A DNA stretch of 64,000 nucleotides from Cellulomonas composti. GTDB lineage: Bacteria > Actinomycetota > Actinomycetes > Actinomycetales > Cellulomonadaceae. Below are positions 62,299-64,000 of the stretch, piece after piece; the first letter of the stretch is position 1; every line of letters starts with the position of its first letter. The position numbers and the translations under genes were made by a program. A model generated the notes under the pieces. It was given only the letters and a program-made list of their open reading frames with translations, made no database searches and had not been told where the DNA came from. Where the stretch lies: assembly GCF_007990245.1 (NCBI RefSeq), contig NZ_BJWG01000001.1:310001-374000 (forward strand), read 5' to 3'.

Positions 62299-64000
62299 AT
62301 GCACTACGTCGGCGTCGACCTCGCCTGGGGCGACCGCAAGCCCACCGGGCTGGCGGTCCTCGACGACGCCGGCCGCCTGGTGCACGTGTCCGCGGCGCGC
62401 ACCGACGACGAGATCGCCGAGCGGCTCGCGCCGTACGTGGCGGGCGCATGCCTCGTCGCGATCGACGCGCCGCTCATCGTCACCAACGCGACCGGGAACC
62501 GCCCCGCCGAGGCTGCGCTGAACAAGGACTTCGCGCGGTTCGACGCCGGCGCGCACCCGTCGAACACCGGCAAGCCGGAGCTGCGCGAGCGCCCCCGGGG
62601 CGCGCGCATCGCGGCGCGGCTGGGGCTCGACATGGATCCACGGTCGGGGCGCGCTCGTCGGGCGATCGAGGTCTACCCGCACCCCGCGACCGTCGCGCTC
62701 TTCCGGCTCGGCCGGACGCTCAAGTACAAGAACAAGTCCGGCCGCAGCCTCGCGCAGCTGCGCGCGGAGCTGATCGTGCTGCTCGACCTGCTCGAGGGCC
62801 TGCGCGACGCCGAGCTGCCGTTGGTGGTGGACCCTCCGGACCCCGCGGGCCCGACGAGCTGGCAGGCGTTGCGCCGCGCGGTCGAGGAGGCGGGCCGCAA
62901 GAGCGAGCTGCGGGTGGTGGAGGACCAGGTCGACGCCGTGGTCTGCGCCTACATCGCCCTGGTCGCGCACCGCGCACCCGAGCGCACGACGACGTACGGC
63001 GACTTCGAGACCGGCTACATCGTGACCCCCACGCTGCCCGAGGGCCTCACGCCGAGCCCGCGGCCGGCCCGGCCCGTCGCACCGGTCCGCCCCGCCGCGG
63101 ACGACGCGGTGCGTGAGTACACCGCGCTGCACCCCGAGCTGGTGCGGGCCGCCGATGCGCTCGTCCGGCTGGTGACCTCGATCCTCGACGACGCCGGCAT
63201 CAACTACCTCACGGTGACGGGCCGGGCGAAGTCCGTGACGTCCTTCGCCGTCAAGGCCACCCGCGAGGTCGACGGCCGCCCGGTCTTCCCCGACCCGGTG
63301 CGCGACATCACCGACCAGATCGGCGTGCGGGTCATCACCTACGTGCACAGCGACGTCCGGGCGGTCGCCGAGCTCCTGCACGACCAGCTCGTCGTGCACG
63401 ACGACCGCGACCTGGGCGAGGAGACGGCCAGCGAGGGCCGCTTCGGGTACGCCAGCCGCCACCTGCAGGTCAGCCTCGACGAGCCGGCGGCGACGCAGCC
63501 CGGCAACGAGCTGCTGCGCGGCCGGCAGTCCCAGGTCCAGATCCGCACCGTGCTGCAGCACGCCTGGGCCGAGTTCGAGCACGACATCCGCTACAAGGGC
63601 ACCATCCCCGACGAGCAGTCGTCCGACTTCGACCGCCGCTTCACGCTCGCCGCGGGGCTGCTCGAGCTCGCGGACCGGGAGTTCTCGACGATCCGCGACC
63701 GGCTCCGGACCGGTGCGACCGGGCCGATCCTCGAGCCGCACGACGACGACCCCCGCATCACGCCGCGCGACCTGGCGGCGTTCCTGGCCGGCCAGTACGC
63801 CGACGCGGGCTGGTCGCGCACCGACCGCTACGCGTGGATCTCGGGGCTGCTGCTCGAGCTGGGCATCACGTCGCTGTCCGAGCTGAGCGACACGCTGCGC
63901 GAGGTCGACGCGGACGCGCTGACGCAGCGCATGACGTACCGCTACCCGCCCGGTGCGGTCAGGCGGCTCGACGACGCGCTGCTGCACGTCTTCGGCGACA
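62299..64000 (+). CDS. DUF429-RelA/SpoT synthetase fusion protein (3' end beyond window)
   Basis: One uninterrupted frame of at least 567 codons from the ATG at 62299, still open at the window end. Residues 1 to about 245 form a DUF429 domain (predicted RNase H-like): MHYVGVDLAWGDRKPTGLAV, AIDAPL (54-59), EVYPHP (124-129), VEDQVDAVVCAY (207-218). Residues about 246-272 are a Pro/Ala/Arg linker. From about 275 a complete alarmone synthetase domain follows: TGRAKS (307-312), RDITDQIGVR (335-344), FGYASRH (382-388), QIRTVLQHAWAEFEH (414-428) and RYKG (431-434). There is no HD hydrolase domain before it. The QHAWAEFEHD form resembles small synthetase and ToxSAS-type proteins. No antitoxin is visible within the window; rel at 34480-36846 is separate. 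Confidence 0.85.
   Translation, partial: MHYVGVDLAWGDRKPTGLAVLDDAGRLVHVSAARTDDEIAERLAPYVAGACLVAIDAPLIVTNATGNRPAEAALNKDFARFDAGAHPSNTGKPELRERPRGARIAARLGLDMDPRSGRARRAIEVYPHPATVALFRLGRTLKYKNKSGRSLAQLRAELIVLLDLLEGLRDAELPLVVDPPDPAGPTSWQALRRAVEEAGRKSELRVVEDQVDAVVCAYIALVAHRAPERTTTYGDFETGYIVTPTLPEGLTPSPRPARPVAPVRPAADDAVREYTALHPELVRAADALVRLVTSILDDAGINYLTVTGRAKSVTSFAVKATREVDGRPVFPDPVRDITDQIGVRVITYVHSDVRAVAELLHDQLVVHDDRDLGEETASEGRFGYASRHLQVSLDEPAATQPGNELLRGRQSQVQIRTVLQHAWAEFEHDIRYKGTIPDEQSSDFDRRFTLAAGLLELADREFSTIRDRLRTGATGPILEPHDDDPRITPRDLAAFLAGQYADAGWSRTDRYAWISGLLLELGITSLSELSDTLREVDADALTQRMTYRYPPGAVRRLDDALLHVFGD

Noticed and set aside
62211-63116. Closed plus-strand reading frame overlapping the start of the fusion gene
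   Set aside because: Arg/Gly/Pro-rich shadow in another frame; the ATG at 62299 gives recognisable DUF429 sequence.

Overview
The window comes from a very GC-rich, Gram-positive actinobacterium. Codon third positions are almost all G or C, GTG and TTG starts are common, and 4-base GTGA/ATGA stop-start overlaps are frequent. Markers of the phylum include PdtaR-type ANTAR regulation, PimA/PatA/phosphatidylinositol-phosphate synthesis, an SsgA/SsgB-family protein, MMPL transport, DUF349 and DUF222-HNH proteins. From memory, the order rel-apt-secF-secD-yajC-ruvBAC-yebC-pdxT ... pgsA-HIT-thrS matches Streptomyces and Cellulomonadaceae. A Cellulomonas-like organism is my best guess, not a proof. 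The region is mostly chromosomal core; I see no prophage, integrase, insertion sequence or CRISPR array.

Layout. 1-3.8 kb: 5' part of polA, a divergent hotdog thioesterase and a GNAT protein. 4.0-9.6 kb: branched-chain amino acid ABC transporter livHMGF, with its lipoprotein livK facing it across a shared hairpin. 9.8-11.4 kb: EEP-family phosphohydrolase, pdtaR, and an odd tRNA-Leu(CAA) with a short variable arm. 11.5-19.7 kb (minus): alaS-ruvX-mltG-like-mltG-aroE run, two small membrane proteins, rpsD. 19.9-25.5 kb: rarA, MMPL transporter with three small membrane proteins sharing a C-terminal signature, GNAT. 25.5-30.7 kb (minus): aspS, radical SAM gene behind a perfect LexA-type box, hisS, MBL hydrolase.

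30.9-34.4 kb (plus): cyclophilin-type prolyl isomerase, DUF349 protein with an acidic repeat region, AbiEi-like protein. 34.5-45.2 kb (minus): rel, apt, secF, secD, yajC, ruvB, ruvA, ruvC, yebC, pdxT, covering stringent response, purine salvage, protein export, Holliday-junction processing and vitamin B6. 45.2-49.3 kb: aminotransferase, kynureninase and NUDIX genes separate pdxT from pdxS. 49.4-55.9 kb (minus): thrS, HIT protein, PIP synthase, PatA, PimA, membrane protein, with tRNA-Val upstream. 56.1-58.9 kb: ssgB-like gene, pabC and pabB, the latter interrupted by an 18-bp minisatellite. 59-62.3 kb: DUF222-HNH protein with a LexA-like box at its start codon, and a BaiN/HI0933-type flavoprotein. 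62.3 kb to the end: one long open frame joining a DUF429 (RNase H-like) domain to a complete RelA/SpoT alarmone-synthetase domain.

Most notable are the DUF429-RelA/SpoT fusion, the two LexA-type boxes in front of a radical SAM gene and a DUF222-HNH gene, the type-I-shaped tRNA with a leucine anticodon, the tandem mltG pair with a changed active-site motif, the LivH permease carrying an exported beta-domain, and in-frame repeat expansions in pabB, secD and the DUF349 gene. All calls rest on reading the sequence and remembered family knowledge; no database search was run.
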